From an uncultured Sanguibacteroides sp. (GTDB lineage: Bacteria; Bacteroidota; Bacteroidia; Bacteroidales; Marinifilaceae), in contig NZ_UQRQ01000003.1 in NCBI RefSeq assembly GCF_900543425.1, positions 62,001 to 126,000 on the forward strand: a stretch of DNA of 64,000 bases. Direction: 5' to 3'. Under the pieces are notes generated by a model. That model was not told the origin of the DNA, searched no databases, and saw only the letters and a list, made by a program, of their open reading frames with translations. The translations under genes were made by a program, and so were the position numbers. Every line of letters begins with the position of its first letter. Position 1 is the stretch's first letter. Below are positions 1-8,799 of the stretch, one piece after another.

Positions 1-2
1 GA

Positions 3-464
3 ATGATAAAAATCTTATTATTTCTGGCAATACTCTTCCTTTTCAGTCATTGCCAGCATAATAAATTAGACCCTAAAGAATTGACAACGGCAAGTGTCAT
101 CAGAGATTTGTCTGCCGTTTTGAAAGACAGTATAGCTACGCGGAAAGAGGATACGACTGCCATACGAAAAGAGGATAGCGTCAATCCCTTACAAACGGAA
201 ATCCCGTCTCGGACAGATCGAATTATCACTTCTCCCACGGAAAATTATTACATTATCATAGCCAGTTATCCGGAACAATCATCAGCCGAAAAGAGATTGA
301 ATCGTTTAGTAGAACAAGGATACACAGAGTCCCGGATTATCACCAAAAATAATCGTTTCCGCGTGAGTGTCGCTCATTATAAGGATAAAGAAGAGGCCAT
401 TCGTCAGACAAATGATTGGAAAAAACGCCTTAACCGGGACGATCTCTGGGTAATTCGGTATTAA
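3..464 (+). CDS. SPOR-domain lipoprotein
   Basis: 153 aa. The N-terminus is a hydrophobic signal segment ending in FLFSHC, a loose lipobox, so a lipoprotein is likely with Cys17 as the modified residue. Residues about 25-70 are polar, low-complexity linker. Residues about 77-150 form a SPOR domain (starts NYYIIIASYP, ends DDLWVIRY), a fold that in other bacteria binds denuded septal peptidoglycan glycan strands. A role at the cell wall or division site follows from the family and is not shown here. The ATG is at base 3, so any upstream signal is outside the window. Its stop overlaps the stop of the convergent membrane-protein gene by four bases. Confidence 0.85.
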   Translation: MIKILLFLAILFLFSHCQHNKLDPKELTTASVIRDLSAVLKDSIATRKEDTTAIRKEDSVNPLQTEIPSRTDRIITSPTENYYIIIASYPEQSSAEKRLNRLVEQGYTESRIITKNNRFRVSVAHYKDKEEAIRQTNDWKKRLNRDDLWVIRY

Positions 465-1060
465 TAAAGTGCGACTACGATAAAGACAGCTCCGTATAAA
501 AATCCCAGGTAGACTTGGGCTGGAGTATGACATTTCAAATACAGCCTGCAACTTCCGAGAATCCCTGATAATAGAATCAGAAAGGATAGTGTATTCAATA
601 CATCCCCGAAATATTTGGTTCCCAAAATAAAAACGAAACCGCATAAAGCCCCTATCGCCATCATATGGATACTCATTTTCCAACAGATCGTGACAAACAA
701 GAAGCCGGACAATAAAATAATGATAAGCAGATAAAACTGACGTACGATATGGACATAGGGTAACTCCCGAAGCAAATAAACAACGATAAAGAAACAGACA
801 ATCGTTATCAGAATCGGAAAAATACGCTCCTGTTTTTCCCACATGGCATAACTATCGATTAATCGCAAATATTTTAATAAGGGCAAACAAGCCAAAGGGA
901 TAAGAATGGGGCCTGTAATCGTCAGTAAATAAACCATGTATTGAGTCTGCGAAGGGATAAAGGAAAAAATAGTACCCGAATGAAAGATAATAAATAAGGC
1001 ATACAAAGGAATCACCACAGGATGAACCAATAAGGACATAAGATAAGCAACATTTTTCAT
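461..1060 (-). CDS. PAP2-like integral membrane protein
   Basis: 199 aa from the ATG at 1060; a TTG two codons upstream is possible but less likely. The protein is almost entirely hydrophobic with about six membrane segments. Near residues 127-132 it carries WKMSIH and near 170-182 SCRLYLKCHTPAQ, which resemble the SxH and RxxxxxH motifs of PAP2 (type 2 phosphatidic acid phosphatase) enzymes. The usual Asp after the second His is Gln here, so catalysis is uncertain. PAP2 enzymes dephosphorylate lipid phosphates such as undecaprenyl pyrophosphate; that substrate is only a guess here. It starts 19 bases after the rpoN stop, so the two may be co-transcribed. Confidence 0.65.
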   Translation of the reverse strand: MKNVAYLMSLLVHPVVIPLYALFIIFHSGTIFSFIPSQTQYMVYLLTITGPILIPLACLPLLKYLRLIDSYAMWEKQERIFPILITIVCFFIVVYLLRELPYVHIVRQFYLLIIILLSGFLFVTICWKMSIHMMAIGALCGFVFILGTKYFGDVLNTLSFLILLSGILGSCRLYLKCHTPAQVYLGFLYGAVFIVVALY

Positions 1061-1079
1061 AATCAAACACTTCGTTAAA

Positions 1080-2573
1080 TTATACTTCCCGTCTTAAACG
1101 AGCTACCGGAATATCCAATAATTGCCTGTATTTCGCAACCGTACGTCTGGCTATCTGATATCCTTTCTTATTCATTAATTCAACCAATTCATCATCCGTA
1201 AACGGTTTACGTTTGTTTTCCTGGTCGACAATCTCCTTCAATACATTTTTAATCTCTCCGGTACTTACCTCTTCTCCGCTACTGGTAGGCATACTCCCTG
1301 AAAAGAATTGTTTCAACGAGTATATTCCGAACCACGTTTGTACATACTTCGAATTGGAAACCCTGGAAATCGTCGAAACATCTAACCCTGTAATATCCGC
1401 GATGTCCCGCAAAATCATGGGTTTCAAACGACTTTCATCACCGGTCAAAAAGAATTGCTTCTGAAACTGGACAATAGCAGTCATGGTCAACATCAGGGTA
1501 TTGTTACGCTGCTCTACGGCATCGATAAACGAACGAGCGGAATTCAACTTATATTTCACAAAAGAAACCACATCCTTTTTTTCTTTTGAAGTAGCACTTT
1601 TCTGATATTTCTCCAACAGATTCAGGTAAGACTTATTCAATCTCAACTCCGGAACATCTCCTGAATTAAGACTTAACTGCAATTCTCCATCTACAATATC
1701 CAAATTAAAATCCGGAATAATTTTTTCGGAACCGGAATTAACCGAATCCGAAACTTGTCCTCCCGGTTTGGGATTTAACTTCAATATCTCATCGATAGCC
1801 TCTCTCAACTCTTTATCCGAAAGCCGCATACGCTTGGTTATCTTCTCGTAATGCTTCTTGGAGAACTCTTCGAAGAAGTTTTCCAGAATCATCTGTGCAT
1901 GACGTAAAGAAGGTGTCGGATTCCCTGCCAAACGACGTTTTATTTGTAACAATAAACACTCCCGCAAATCCCTTGCTCCCACTCCTGCCGGTTCAAATTC
2001 CTGCACAATATGCAATAAACGCAACACTTTCTCCTCATCTATCTCTATGCCGGCACCAAAGGCCAGATCATCCACGATATTTTCGATATCCCGCCGTAAA
2101 TAACCGTCCTCATCCATATTACCGATGATGTATTCTGCGATCTTACGATCCATCTCGCTCAATGGCTTTACCCCCAATTGAGCGATTAAGTTCTCCCGAA
2201 AAGAGATACCTCCGGACAAAACAAAATCCCTCCCGTCGTCGTCTTTGGAAACATTTGAAGCCGACAGTTTATAATCAGGTATATCATCATCGTCAGTCAG
2301 GTAATCATCTAAAGAAAACTCATCTTCAACCGTATTATGGTCTTCCTCCTCTTCCGAGGTATGATCGTACTCTTCCTCTTCACCCTCTTCCCGATAATCC
2401 TCCTCATGATCCTGTTGCTCTTCTTCTCCCAGATCCAGCAAGGGATTCGATTCCAATTCCTCCTTTATTCTTTGTTCTAATTGATAGGTAGGAAGCTCCA
2501 GCAGTTTTATCAACTGAATCTGCAACGGATTTATTTTCAATCCTAATTTTTGTTGTAAACTCTGCTTTAGCAT
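1080..2573 (-). CDS. rpoN: RNA polymerase sigma-54 factor RpoN
   Basis: 497 aa. Chosen start is the ATG at 2573, giving MLKQSLQQKLGLKINP, the usual family N-terminus, preceded by AAGAAAG; a 12-codon upstream extension would run into the asnS terminator hairpin. Region I (about 1-50) is Gln/Leu-rich and contacts enhancer-binding proteins. Region II (about 50-100) is an extreme Glu/Asp stretch. The core-binding domain follows, and the C-terminus holds the DNA-binding domain with the RpoN box ARRTVAKYR at about 475-483, which recognises the -24 element. It directs RNA polymerase to -24/-12 promoters that need AAA+ activators. It follows asnS on the same strand but is separated from it by a hairpin. 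Confidence 0.96.
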   Translation of the reverse strand: MLKQSLQQKLGLKINPLQIQLIKLLELPTYQLEQRIKEELESNPLLDLGEEEQQDHEEDYREEGEEEEYDHTSEEEEDHNTVEDEFSLDDYLTDDDDIPDYKLSASNVSKDDDGRDFVLSGGISFRENLIAQLGVKPLSEMDRKIAEYIIGNMDEDGYLRRDIENIVDDLAFGAGIEIDEEKVLRLLHIVQEFEPAGVGARDLRECLLLQIKRRLAGNPTPSLRHAQMILENFFEEFSKKHYEKITKRMRLSDKELREAIDEILKLNPKPGGQVSDSVNSGSEKIIPDFNLDIVDGELQLSLNSGDVPELRLNKSYLNLLEKYQKSATSKEKKDVVSFVKYKLNSARSFIDAVEQRNNTLMLTMTAIVQFQKQFFLTGDESRLKPMILRDIADITGLDVSTISRVSNSKYVQTWFGIYSLKQFFSGSMPTSSGEEVSTGEIKNVLKEIVDQENKRKPFTDDELVELMNKKGYQIARRTVAKYRQLLDIPVARLRREV

Positions 2574-2598
2574 CTTTCTTAATCGTGATTTATAATGA

Positions 2599-2627
2599 AA
2601 GAGATTCAATCGTTATTTGAATCTCTT
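2599..2627 (-). terminator. Rho-independent terminator after asnS
   Basis: An 11-bp perfect stem (aagagattcaa with ttgaatctctt) and a 7-base loop lie just after the asnS stop. On the minus strand the stem is followed by the T-rich TTTCATTATAA. It lies only about 25 bases before the rpoN start, so rpoN would need its own promoter overlapping the hairpin, or read-through. Confidence 0.65.
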
Positions 2628-2634
2628 CCTATAA

Positions 2635-4083
2635 TTAAAATTCTGCATTTTTCGGCGTCCGCGGGAAGGGTATCACGTCGCGAATATTCCCCATTCCGGT
2701 CACAAACAGTAATAGACGTTCGAATCCCAAACCAAAACCGCTATGAACAGCAGACCCGAAACGGCGGGTATCCAAATACCAACTCATACTTTCCACGGGA
2801 ATCTCCACCTCTTTCATTCTTTTCACCAATTTATCATAATCTTCTTCCCGTTGAGATCCGCCAATGATCTCTCCGATTTGCGGAAAGAGCACATCCATTG
2901 CCGCCACGGTTTTGCCATCCGGATTCTGCTTCATATAAAAAGCCTTTATCTCCTTCGGATAGCCGGTCAGAATAACCGGACGTTTGAAGTGTTTTTCAAC
3001 CAAATAACGTTCGTGTTCGCTTTGCAAATCCACACCCCAACCTGTTATCGGATACTGGAATTTACCATTCTTGTTTTGCTTGCTATTTTTCAATATATCG
3101 ATGGCTTCCGTGTAAGTAACCCGTTCGAAATCATGATTCAGTACGAATTGCAATTTTTCAATCAGCTCCATAGAACGGTCTTCTGCTTTTTTATCTTTTT
3201 CTTCGTCTTGAAGACGCTTACTCAAGAATTGAAGATCATCCATACAATGTTCCAAAGCATAACGAATCAAATATTTCAAGAAATCTTCTGCCAGATCCAT
3301 GTTATCTTTCAGGTCATAGAAAGCGGCTTCCGGCTCAACCATCCAAAATTCAGCCAAATGGCGGGTTGTATTGGAGTTTTCAGCCCGGAATGTCGGTCCG
3401 AACGTGTATATTTTTCCCAAAGCCATAGCCCCCAATTCTCCCTCCAACTGTCCGCTCACGGTTAAATTTGTCGATTTCCCGAAAAAATCCTGCTTAAAAT
3501 CGACTTCTCCCTCCTCGGTCAAAGGCGGATTTTTCGGATCAAGTGTCGTTACCCGGAACATCTCACCGGCACCTTCGCAATCCGATGCGGTAATCAAAGG
3601 GGTATGTAAATAATAAAAACCGTTGTCATTAAAATACTGATGTATCGCGAAAGCCATTGCATGACGAATGCGAAAAACAGCACCGAAAATATTAGTCCGG
3701 AAGCGTAAATGGGCAACCTCGCGCAAAAATTCCAACGAATGCTTCTTGGGCTGAATCGGGAATTTATCCGGATCCGCTTCTCCTAAAACAACAATTTCTT
3801 TTGCCTGTATCTCGTGAGATTGACCGCTTCCGCTACTTTCCACCAGCATACCCTTTACATGAACGGCAGCTCCCGTGGTCACTTTTTTCATTAACTCCTC
3901 CGGGAAGTTATTCATTTCCACGACGATCTGTATATTATTTATCGTAGAGCCATCATTCAAGGCAATAAAATTAACTTGCTTATTACCGCGTTTGGTTCTG
4001 ACCCAACCACTTACCTCAACCTCTTTGTCACAATCCTTAGACTGTAACAGCTCTTTGATTAACCTTTTTTTTGTGTCCATCAT
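2635..4083 (-). CDS. asnS: Asparaginyl-tRNA synthetase
   Basis: 482 aa, typical for bacterial AsnRS. It charges tRNA-Asn with asparagine using ATP. An OB-fold anticodon-binding domain covers about residues 18-105 (EVEVSGWVRTKRGNKQVNFI). The class II catalytic core runs from about 120 to the end, with motif 2 around FGPTFRAENSNTTRHLAEFW and motif 3 as GFGLGFERLLLFVTG. Two consecutive ATG codons begin the gene; either could be used. It has its own promoter (-7 at 4143-4150, -33 at 4171-4174), a small 5' hairpin, and a terminator before rpoN. A direct AsnRS means asparagine-tRNA need not come from the transamidation route. Confidence 0.97.
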   Translation of the reverse strand: MMDTKKRLIKELLQSKDCDKEVEVSGWVRTKRGNKQVNFIALNDGSTINNIQIVVEMNNFPEELMKKVTTGAAVHVKGMLVESSGSGQSHEIQAKEIVVLGEADPDKFPIQPKKHSLEFLREVAHLRFRTNIFGAVFRIRHAMAFAIHQYFNDNGFYYLHTPLITASDCEGAGEMFRVTTLDPKNPPLTEEGEVDFKQDFFGKSTNLTVSGQLEGELGAMALGKIYTFGPTFRAENSNTTRHLAEFWMVEPEAAFYDLKDNMDLAEDFLKYLIRYALEHCMDDLQFLSKRLQDEEKDKKAEDRSMELIEKLQFVLNHDFERVTYTEAIDILKNSKQNKNGKFQYPITGWGVDLQSEHERYLVEKHFKRPVILTGYPKEIKAFYMKQNPDGKTVAAMDVLFPQIGEIIGGSQREEDYDKLVKRMKEVEIPVESMSWYLDTRRFGSAVHSGFGLGFERLLLFVTGMGNIRDVIPFPRTPKNAEF

Positions 4084-4142
4084 TTTACATTTACACCATT
4101 ATCATTTTATATACACCGTGTTCTACCTAAAACACGGATGGG

Positions 4143-4174
4143 CAAAAATAATAAATTAAGTATCAATTCACAAA
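4143..4174 (-). promoter_or_regulatory. asnS promoter with 5' hairpin
   Basis: Read on the minus strand, TATTTTTG (4143-4150) matches the Bacteroidota -7 TAnnTTTG and TTTG (4171-4174) is the -33 element, with a 20-base spacer. Transcription would start near 4137. The transcript would open with a 7-bp hairpin, ccgtgtt/aacacgg at 4116-4137. Confidence 0.7.
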
Positions 4175-4270
4175 TAGAAGCCTCATAGATTCATGTCCTA
4201 AAAAAGTTCTGTTCTAAAACCCTTTATAAGCTCTGAAAATTCACTTTAACGAAAGGAATCTTTTCCGATT

Positions 4271-5389
4271 TCAAACAAATAGTTCACTAAAAATTCCGTC
4301 AGAAACCAACCATCCCCGGGGAGACAATCGAATCGTATCATTCTCAACCTCTAAAAGTCCGTTTTCCATCCAAACAGGCAACTTATGCTTCACCTTGCTC
4401 CAATAAACGGCATACTCCCGTTCAAGTTGCTTTACATCCAGCCCCCACATTGTACGCAGATGCGTCATTATCCATTCGTTATACTTATCCCTATCGCTTA
4501 GTTCTTCCCGTTCGAAACATAGCCGATTTTCCCGCAGAGCATCCATGTACTTTTTCAAATGAGCTACATTCCATTGCCTGGATACCCCGTCGTAAGAATG
4601 GGCCGCAGCTCCCAAGCCAAGATAGGGACGTTGCATCCAATAAGAAGTATTATGTTTTGAATACTTACGCTCTTTGGCAAAGTTAGATATTTCATAATGC
4701 TCGAAACCGATATGTTTCAAGTAATCGGAAACTAATAGGTATTGTTCCGCCAGGAGGTCGTCATCTAACGGAATAAACTTTCCCTGGGTCATCAAACGCT
4801 CGAAAACGGTATTCGAATCGATACTCAGCAGATAAACCGAAACATGGGACACCGGCAATTTTTCAAGTATTTTCAAGTGATGCTCCACATTTGAAGAGGT
4901 GCTCCCGGGGAGGCCGATAATCAAATCAATTCCGATATTTTCAAATCCGGAATCAGCAGCCCGGCATACCGCCTCTTCTGCCTGACGAGCCGAGTGAGTC
5001 CGATTAATTTGCTTCAGTACTCTATCGTCGAATGACTGCACACCGATACTCAGACGATTAAAATCCATCTCTTTCCAAAACCTCAATTTTTCAACCGTGA
5101 CATCTTCGGGATTCACCTCCAATGTACGCTCGGAGTCGGGAGAAAATTCCCAACCGGACTCTATTTCCCTTACTATTATTTCCAATTCTTCTACCTCCAG
5201 ATAAGAGGGAGTACCCCCTCCGAAGTAAAGCGTATCAGTCTGTCGAGACGGTAAATACTCCCTCCTCAGTTCAACCTCCCGGCACAAAGCCCGAATATAT
5301 CCTTCTTTCAGTTGCAGAGAAGCCACGGAGTAAAAACCACAATAAAAACACTTACTCCGGCAAAAAGGTATATGCACGTATATTCCCAT
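4271..5389 (-). CDS. hemW: HemW-like radical SAM heme chaperone
   Basis: 372 aa from the ATG at 5389 (MGIYVHIPFCRSKCFYC). Cys10, Cys14 and Cys17 form the CX3CX2C motif that binds the 4Fe-4S cluster and S-adenosylmethionine; FGGGTPS is the family glycine motif. HemW proteins resemble coproporphyrinogen III dehydrogenase HemN but act in heme insertion; many databases still call them oxygen-independent coproporphyrinogen III oxidase. The C-terminal third (YWMQRPYLGLGAAAHSY onward) matches the HemN C-terminal domain. Upstream in-frame ATGs at 5401 and 5425 exist, but a -7-like element (TAAATTTG at 5411-5418) places the transcript start near 5405. It is divergent from the TonB receptor. Confidence 0.9.
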   Translation of the reverse strand: MGIYVHIPFCRSKCFYCGFYSVASLQLKEGYIRALCREVELRREYLPSRQTDTLYFGGGTPSYLEVEELEIIVREIESGWEFSPDSERTLEVNPEDVTVEKLRFWKEMDFNRLSIGVQSFDDRVLKQINRTHSARQAEEAVCRAADSGFENIGIDLIIGLPGSTSSNVEHHLKILEKLPVSHVSVYLLSIDSNTVFERLMTQGKFIPLDDDLLAEQYLLVSDYLKHIGFEHYEISNFAKERKYSKHNTSYWMQRPYLGLGAAAHSYDGVSRQWNVAHLKKYMDALRENRLCFEREELSDRDKYNEWIMTHLRTMWGLDVKQLEREYAVYWSKVKHKLPVWMENGLLEVENDTIRLSPRGWLVSDGIFSELFV

Positions 5390-5410
5390 GAATGAAACCA
5401 TTATTGCCGA

Positions 5411-5418
5411 CAAATTTA
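5411..5418 (-). promoter_or_regulatory. hemW -7 promoter element
   Basis: TAAATTTG on the minus strand fits TAnnTTTG. No convincing -33 TTTG is visible at the right distance. It supports the ATG at 5389 as the hemW start. Confidence 0.4.
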
Positions 5419-5443
5419 ACAACAATTATTGCGTATCTCTCAC

Positions 5444-5472
5444 ATTGAATTATGAATTGTTTGCTACATTTG
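5444..5472 (+). promoter_or_regulatory. Promoter of the TonB receptor gene
   Basis: TACATTTG (5465-5472) is a full match to the -7 TAnnTTTG; ATTG at 5444-5447 is a weak -33 with 17 bases between. Predicted transcript start is near 5479, about 30 bases before the ATG at 5510. Confidence 0.55.
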
Positions 5473-5509
5473 TAAAATTCTGGGGGATGTGTAAGTTAAA
5501 ATTATAATC

Positions 5510-7747
5510 ATGTTCAAGTTTATCACCTTCTTATTTTTATTAAGCCCTATCTATCTTCAGGCACAAACCATAATTCTGGGAAGAGTGGTGTCCAATTCGG
5601 GAGAAGCCGTCCGTGGGGTAAATATCTATTACGTGGAAGGAAAAACAGGAACGACGACAGACTCAACCGGACATTTCCGACTGGAATGCGAACTGCCATG
5701 TACCCTCGAATTATCGCATGTGAATTACCAAAAAGAGACCTATAAACTTCTAAACAACCGTACTTCCTTCGTGATTGTCTTACGAAATAAACACAACAAT
5801 TTAAAAGAGGTCATCGTGACCGGCTTTCCGGCCAGCGGTAAAATTTTCGCCTCATCGAACAACATAGAACGAATCCCGGCCATCCTCGGAGAACAAGACA
5901 TCCTGAAATACCTGGCAACCTTACCGGGTATCATTACTACCAACGCCTTAAATTCAGGGATATACGTCCGGGGAGGCAACAGCAACGAAAACGGATTTCT
6001 AATTAATGATATGCCTATTGCCAATCCGGATCACCTGACCGGCATCCTTTCCACTTTCGACCCTTACATCATCAACAACTCGACCCTGTATAAAAGCGGG
6101 TTTCCGGCCCGATACAACAGCTTCCTCTCGTCTTATATCAACATGAGGCCGGAACAAGGAAACAAACAAAATTACGAAGGAGAAATCACGTTAGGATTAG
6201 TCTCTTCATCTATAAAGGCTCAGGGACCGATTATAAAAAACAAGACCTCTTTCGCCGTATCTCTCAGGACATCCTATCTTGAGCACATTGCTAACGTATA
6301 TAATCAAACCATTAAAGACCAACAAGAGCCCAACTATATGCCGGAATATGGTTTCAGCGATGCAACCGTCAGTCTGGATTCCAGGATTTCCGACAAATGG
6401 CGAATGAATGCATTCGGATTGTTCACCATTGATAATTTAAAAATGAAGCTAAGCGACCATATCCAATACAAATTCAATTGGCATACTTTATCCGGTATCG
6501 TAAACACAACTTATGCCCCATCCTCCGACCGACTTTGGAGTTTGCAGGTCGGAATGAATACAGCTTACAGCAAAGGGGATGCAACCGGCAGCATCCCGAT
6601 GGGAGGAGGTAATCAACATTACTCCTTTCTTTCGAAGCTCTCCTATTCCCGTTCCTTTTCAGAACGGGTACAATTCAATGCCGGAAGTAAATTCGAGTAT
6701 TCCCGCTTTGAAACGGCAAACAAAATGGATGATTACCACAACGTATTAATTAAAAGTTCGGATAAATCATTTAATCTATATGAGTTATATACAGATATAA
6801 ACTACCAGATAAACTCTTACTTTAGCATGAACGGAGGGGTTAATTATCAATTTTACCAAGGGGCGACCCGTCAACATACAATCTCTCCCCGTTTCAAAAT
6901 CAGCTATACCCAAGGAGGTTTTACCCTTTGGATGGATTATGCCAAGACCGCTCAATATTTGAGTCTTTACCCCTATTTTACGGTGAAGACCCCCATCGAC
7001 ATCTGGTATCCGCTGGAAAAAGACTCGAAACCGGCGATCTGCCATCAATATTCCATCGGAATAAATCAGGCCATTAGTCAAATTTTCTCCATCTACGCCG
7101 GAGTCTTTTATAAAGACATGCGCCACGTAAAAGATTTCGCTTCCGATATAAAAACGGAATACACGGCATTAACGGACAATCAGATCGAAGGGAAAGGGCA
7201 CGCGAAAGGATTCGAAATAGATTTCACCTTGAGTAACAGAGCCTTTTATGCTCACGCCAACTACACCTTATCGGAATCCAAAAGGCAATTTAAGGAGATC
7301 AATAACGGCAGATCTTTTTACCCTCCTTACGATGTTAAACACAATATCATTATCAACTTCTCCTACAACCTCTCGCCGCGCATCACATTGAATGCGCTCT
7401 GGTCTTTCTCCTCTGGTGTTTACACCACTTTCCCCGTCGGAGCGGTTATCGCACATAATATTACGGATATTCTGGATCATCCTGTTCTTATCCCGGTCTA
7501 TACAGATCGTTATAATTATAAACTCCCGAACAATCATCGATTAGACGCGGATATTAATTACAAGTTCAATTTCCGGAGTCTCTTTTTCAAACTGACATTA
7601 GGTGCCTATAATATATACAATCAGTCCAATCCCTCATTTATTTATTTCAGACCGGAACGTACGGGACAGACGGGGACAAAATTTGTACCCAAATCCAAGG
7701 TAATGTTGCCGTTTATTCCGTATATTTCGCTACGTTTAAGATGGTAA
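5510..7747 (+). CDS. TonB-dependent outer-membrane receptor
   Basis: 745 aa. A signal peptide (about 1-19, ending LQAQ) precedes a carboxypeptidase-regulatory-like beta-sandwich (about 20-95), as in many Bacteroidota receptors. The plug domain (about 100-215) includes EVIVTGFPASGK and GIYVRGGNSNENGFLINDMP. The rest is a 22-strand beta-barrel ending in the terminal strand PYISLRLRW with an aromatic final residue. It should import a ligand across the outer membrane with TonB-ExbBD energy; the ligand cannot be read. The next gene, one base downstream, encodes a DUF4249-like lipoprotein, a common partner. This pairing differs from SusC/SusD, so a polysaccharide substrate is not implied. Confidence 0.93.
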   Translation: MFKFITFLFLLSPIYLQAQTIILGRVVSNSGEAVRGVNIYYVEGKTGTTTDSTGHFRLECELPCTLELSHVNYQKETYKLLNNRTSFVIVLRNKHNNLKEVIVTGFPASGKIFASSNNIERIPAILGEQDILKYLATLPGIITTNALNSGIYVRGGNSNENGFLINDMPIANPDHLTGILSTFDPYIINNSTLYKSGFPARYNSFLSSYINMRPEQGNKQNYEGEITLGLVSSSIKAQGPIIKNKTSFAVSLRTSYLEHIANVYNQTIKDQQEPNYMPEYGFSDATVSLDSRISDKWRMNAFGLFTIDNLKMKLSDHIQYKFNWHTLSGIVNTTYAPSSDRLWSLQVGMNTAYSKGDATGSIPMGGGNQHYSFLSKLSYSRSFSERVQFNAGSKFEYSRFETANKMDDYHNVLIKSSDKSFNLYELYTDINYQINSYFSMNGGVNYQFYQGATRQHTISPRFKISYTQGGFTLWMDYAKTAQYLSLYPYFTVKTPIDIWYPLEKDSKPAICHQYSIGINQAISQIFSIYAGVFYKDMRHVKDFASDIKTEYTALTDNQIEGKGHAKGFEIDFTLSNRAFYAHANYTLSESKRQFKEINNGRSFYPPYDVKHNIIINFSYNLSPRITLNALWSFSSGVYTTFPVGAVIAHNITDILDHPVLIPVYTDRYNYKLPNNHRLDADINYKFNFRSLFFKLTLGAYNIYNQSNPSFIYFRPERTGQTGTKFVPKSKVMLPFIPYISLRLRW

Positions 7748-7748
7748 C

Positions 7749-8540
7749 ATGATGAAAAAAAGTATACTGTTAGGAATTTTATTCTCCGTTTACGCTTGTA
7801 TCCCGGAAGAAGACCTCCCCATAAAAAATATGGGAAGTGTTTCCGGCTACTTTATCGAGTGTTATTGTAAACCGGAAGAAGCCTTCTCTTTAAGTGCTAT
7901 TCCCGTTTTACCCATATCGGGCAATCTGGCTCCGGATTTTTCGATAGAATTCGATGTCTCCATACAGGCAAACGAGCTGATCAAAATGGAACACGTTATA
8001 TTCACTCTCCCGGGCTCTGATTTCATTTACAATTACGGGAGTGAAAAAAGACTGGCGCCCGGTAACGACACCCTTTATTTAAAAATAATAACACCCGAAA
8101 AAAATCAGATAACAGCTCAAACAGCCGTCCCGGAACCGATCAAAATAAATTCATATCAAATTAAAGATAACGTTGCCAGCATCCGTTTTTTTACTTCGGA
8201 AGACCCGACACAAAATTACTATATCTATACGCTTCAACTTTCTGCCAACGATTCGATATTCAGAAAAGAGGTTTCCTACCTGAATCTCAGTCATTACAAA
8301 TCGGCTTCCACCATAAAACGTCGTATCGTCTGTTCACAAATCGCGGATGCGGATGTAGCCTTTATCAGTTTGATGCGCATCACGAAAGATTGTTACAACT
8401 ATCAGATATCCTTAAATGAAGCCAATAGTGCGAATCAGGGAAGTATCACTACTCCGGTTCCCTTAGAGGGAAATATCAAGGGTGCTCTGGGGATCTTCAC
8501 CTGTTACACGGAAGACACTCAAAGTGTCGTCCTCAAATAA
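7749..8540 (+). CDS. DUF4249-like lipoprotein, TonB receptor partner
   Basis: 263 aa. A hydrophobic leader ends in SVYAC, so Cys17 is probably lipidated. The mature part begins KNMGSVSGYFIECYCKPEE and is predicted beta-rich; layout and genomic position (one base after the TonB receptor stop) fit the DUF4249 family, whose members sit beside TonB-dependent receptors in Bacteroidota. The exact biochemical role of the family is not known to me; a surface lid or ligand-binding partner is a reasonable inference. Two ATG codons in a row open the gene. The assignment rests mainly on context and overall pattern. Confidence 0.65.
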   Translation: MMKKSILLGILFSVYACIPEEDLPIKNMGSVSGYFIECYCKPEEAFSLSAIPVLPISGNLAPDFSIEFDVSIQANELIKMEHVIFTLPGSDFIYNYGSEKRLAPGNDTLYLKIITPEKNQITAQTAVPEPIKINSYQIKDNVASIRFFTSEDPTQNYYIYTLQLSANDSIFRKEVSYLNLSHYKSASTIKRRIVCSQIADADVAFISLMRITKDCYNYQISLNEANSANQGSITTPVPLEGNIKGALGIFTCYTEDTQSVVLK

Positions 8541-8577
8541 ACAAACACTTCATATTCAAACTTTTTACCGCAAACTT

Positions 8578-8607
8578 TTTGAATACCGGAAATTTTATGT
8601 AATTTTG
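8578..8607 (+). promoter_or_regulatory. Promoter of the rplM-rpsI-rpsB-tsf operon
   Basis: TTTG at 8578-8581 and TAATTTTG at 8600-8607, 18 bases apart, match both Bacteroidota elements perfectly. The transcript would start near 8613, leaving about 187 bases of leader before rplM. Confidence 0.8.
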
Positions 8608-8612
8608 CCCCT

Positions 8613-8799
8613 CATTTTGGAGTGGTCTATTCAAAAAGAATGCAGGAGTGAACCTTAGCCATTTACCTTGCATCACAGATCCGAGGATGAAAACGTTCAA
8701 CAGTCGCCCGACTAACCTCGTTTGTTTTCACCGAAAGGAGATGCTACAATAAACCACAAAGAAAAGACAAACAGAAGTATAATTTTAATTAAAAAAGAA
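8613..8799 (+). promoter_or_regulatory. Structured 5' leader of rplM
   Basis: The leader contains a hairpin AGTC-GCCC-GACT (8702-8713) enclosed by cgagg (8682-8686) with cctcg (8716-8720). A competing 7-bp pairing, tgaaaac (8689-8695) with gttttca (8724-8730), cannot form at the same time. AAAGGAG at 8734-8740 is followed immediately by a 3-codon ORF (ATG CTA CAA TAA). Ribosomal protein operons are often autoregulated through such leaders, typically by their first product; that is an inference here. Confidence 0.45.

Noticed and set aside
3371..3613. Plus-strand open frames antisense to asnS, and similar ones antisense to rpoN, hemW, polA and carB
   Set aside because: They lie opposite genes with clear family motifs and show none of their own.
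5390..5509. Possible riboswitch before the TonB receptor gene
   Set aside because: The predicted leader is only about 30 bases and has no cobalamin- or TPP-like conserved box.
8741..8752. Three-codon ORF (ATG CTA CAA TAA) after a strong Shine-Dalgarno in the rplM leader
   Set aside because: Too short to call a gene; kept only as part of the leader description.
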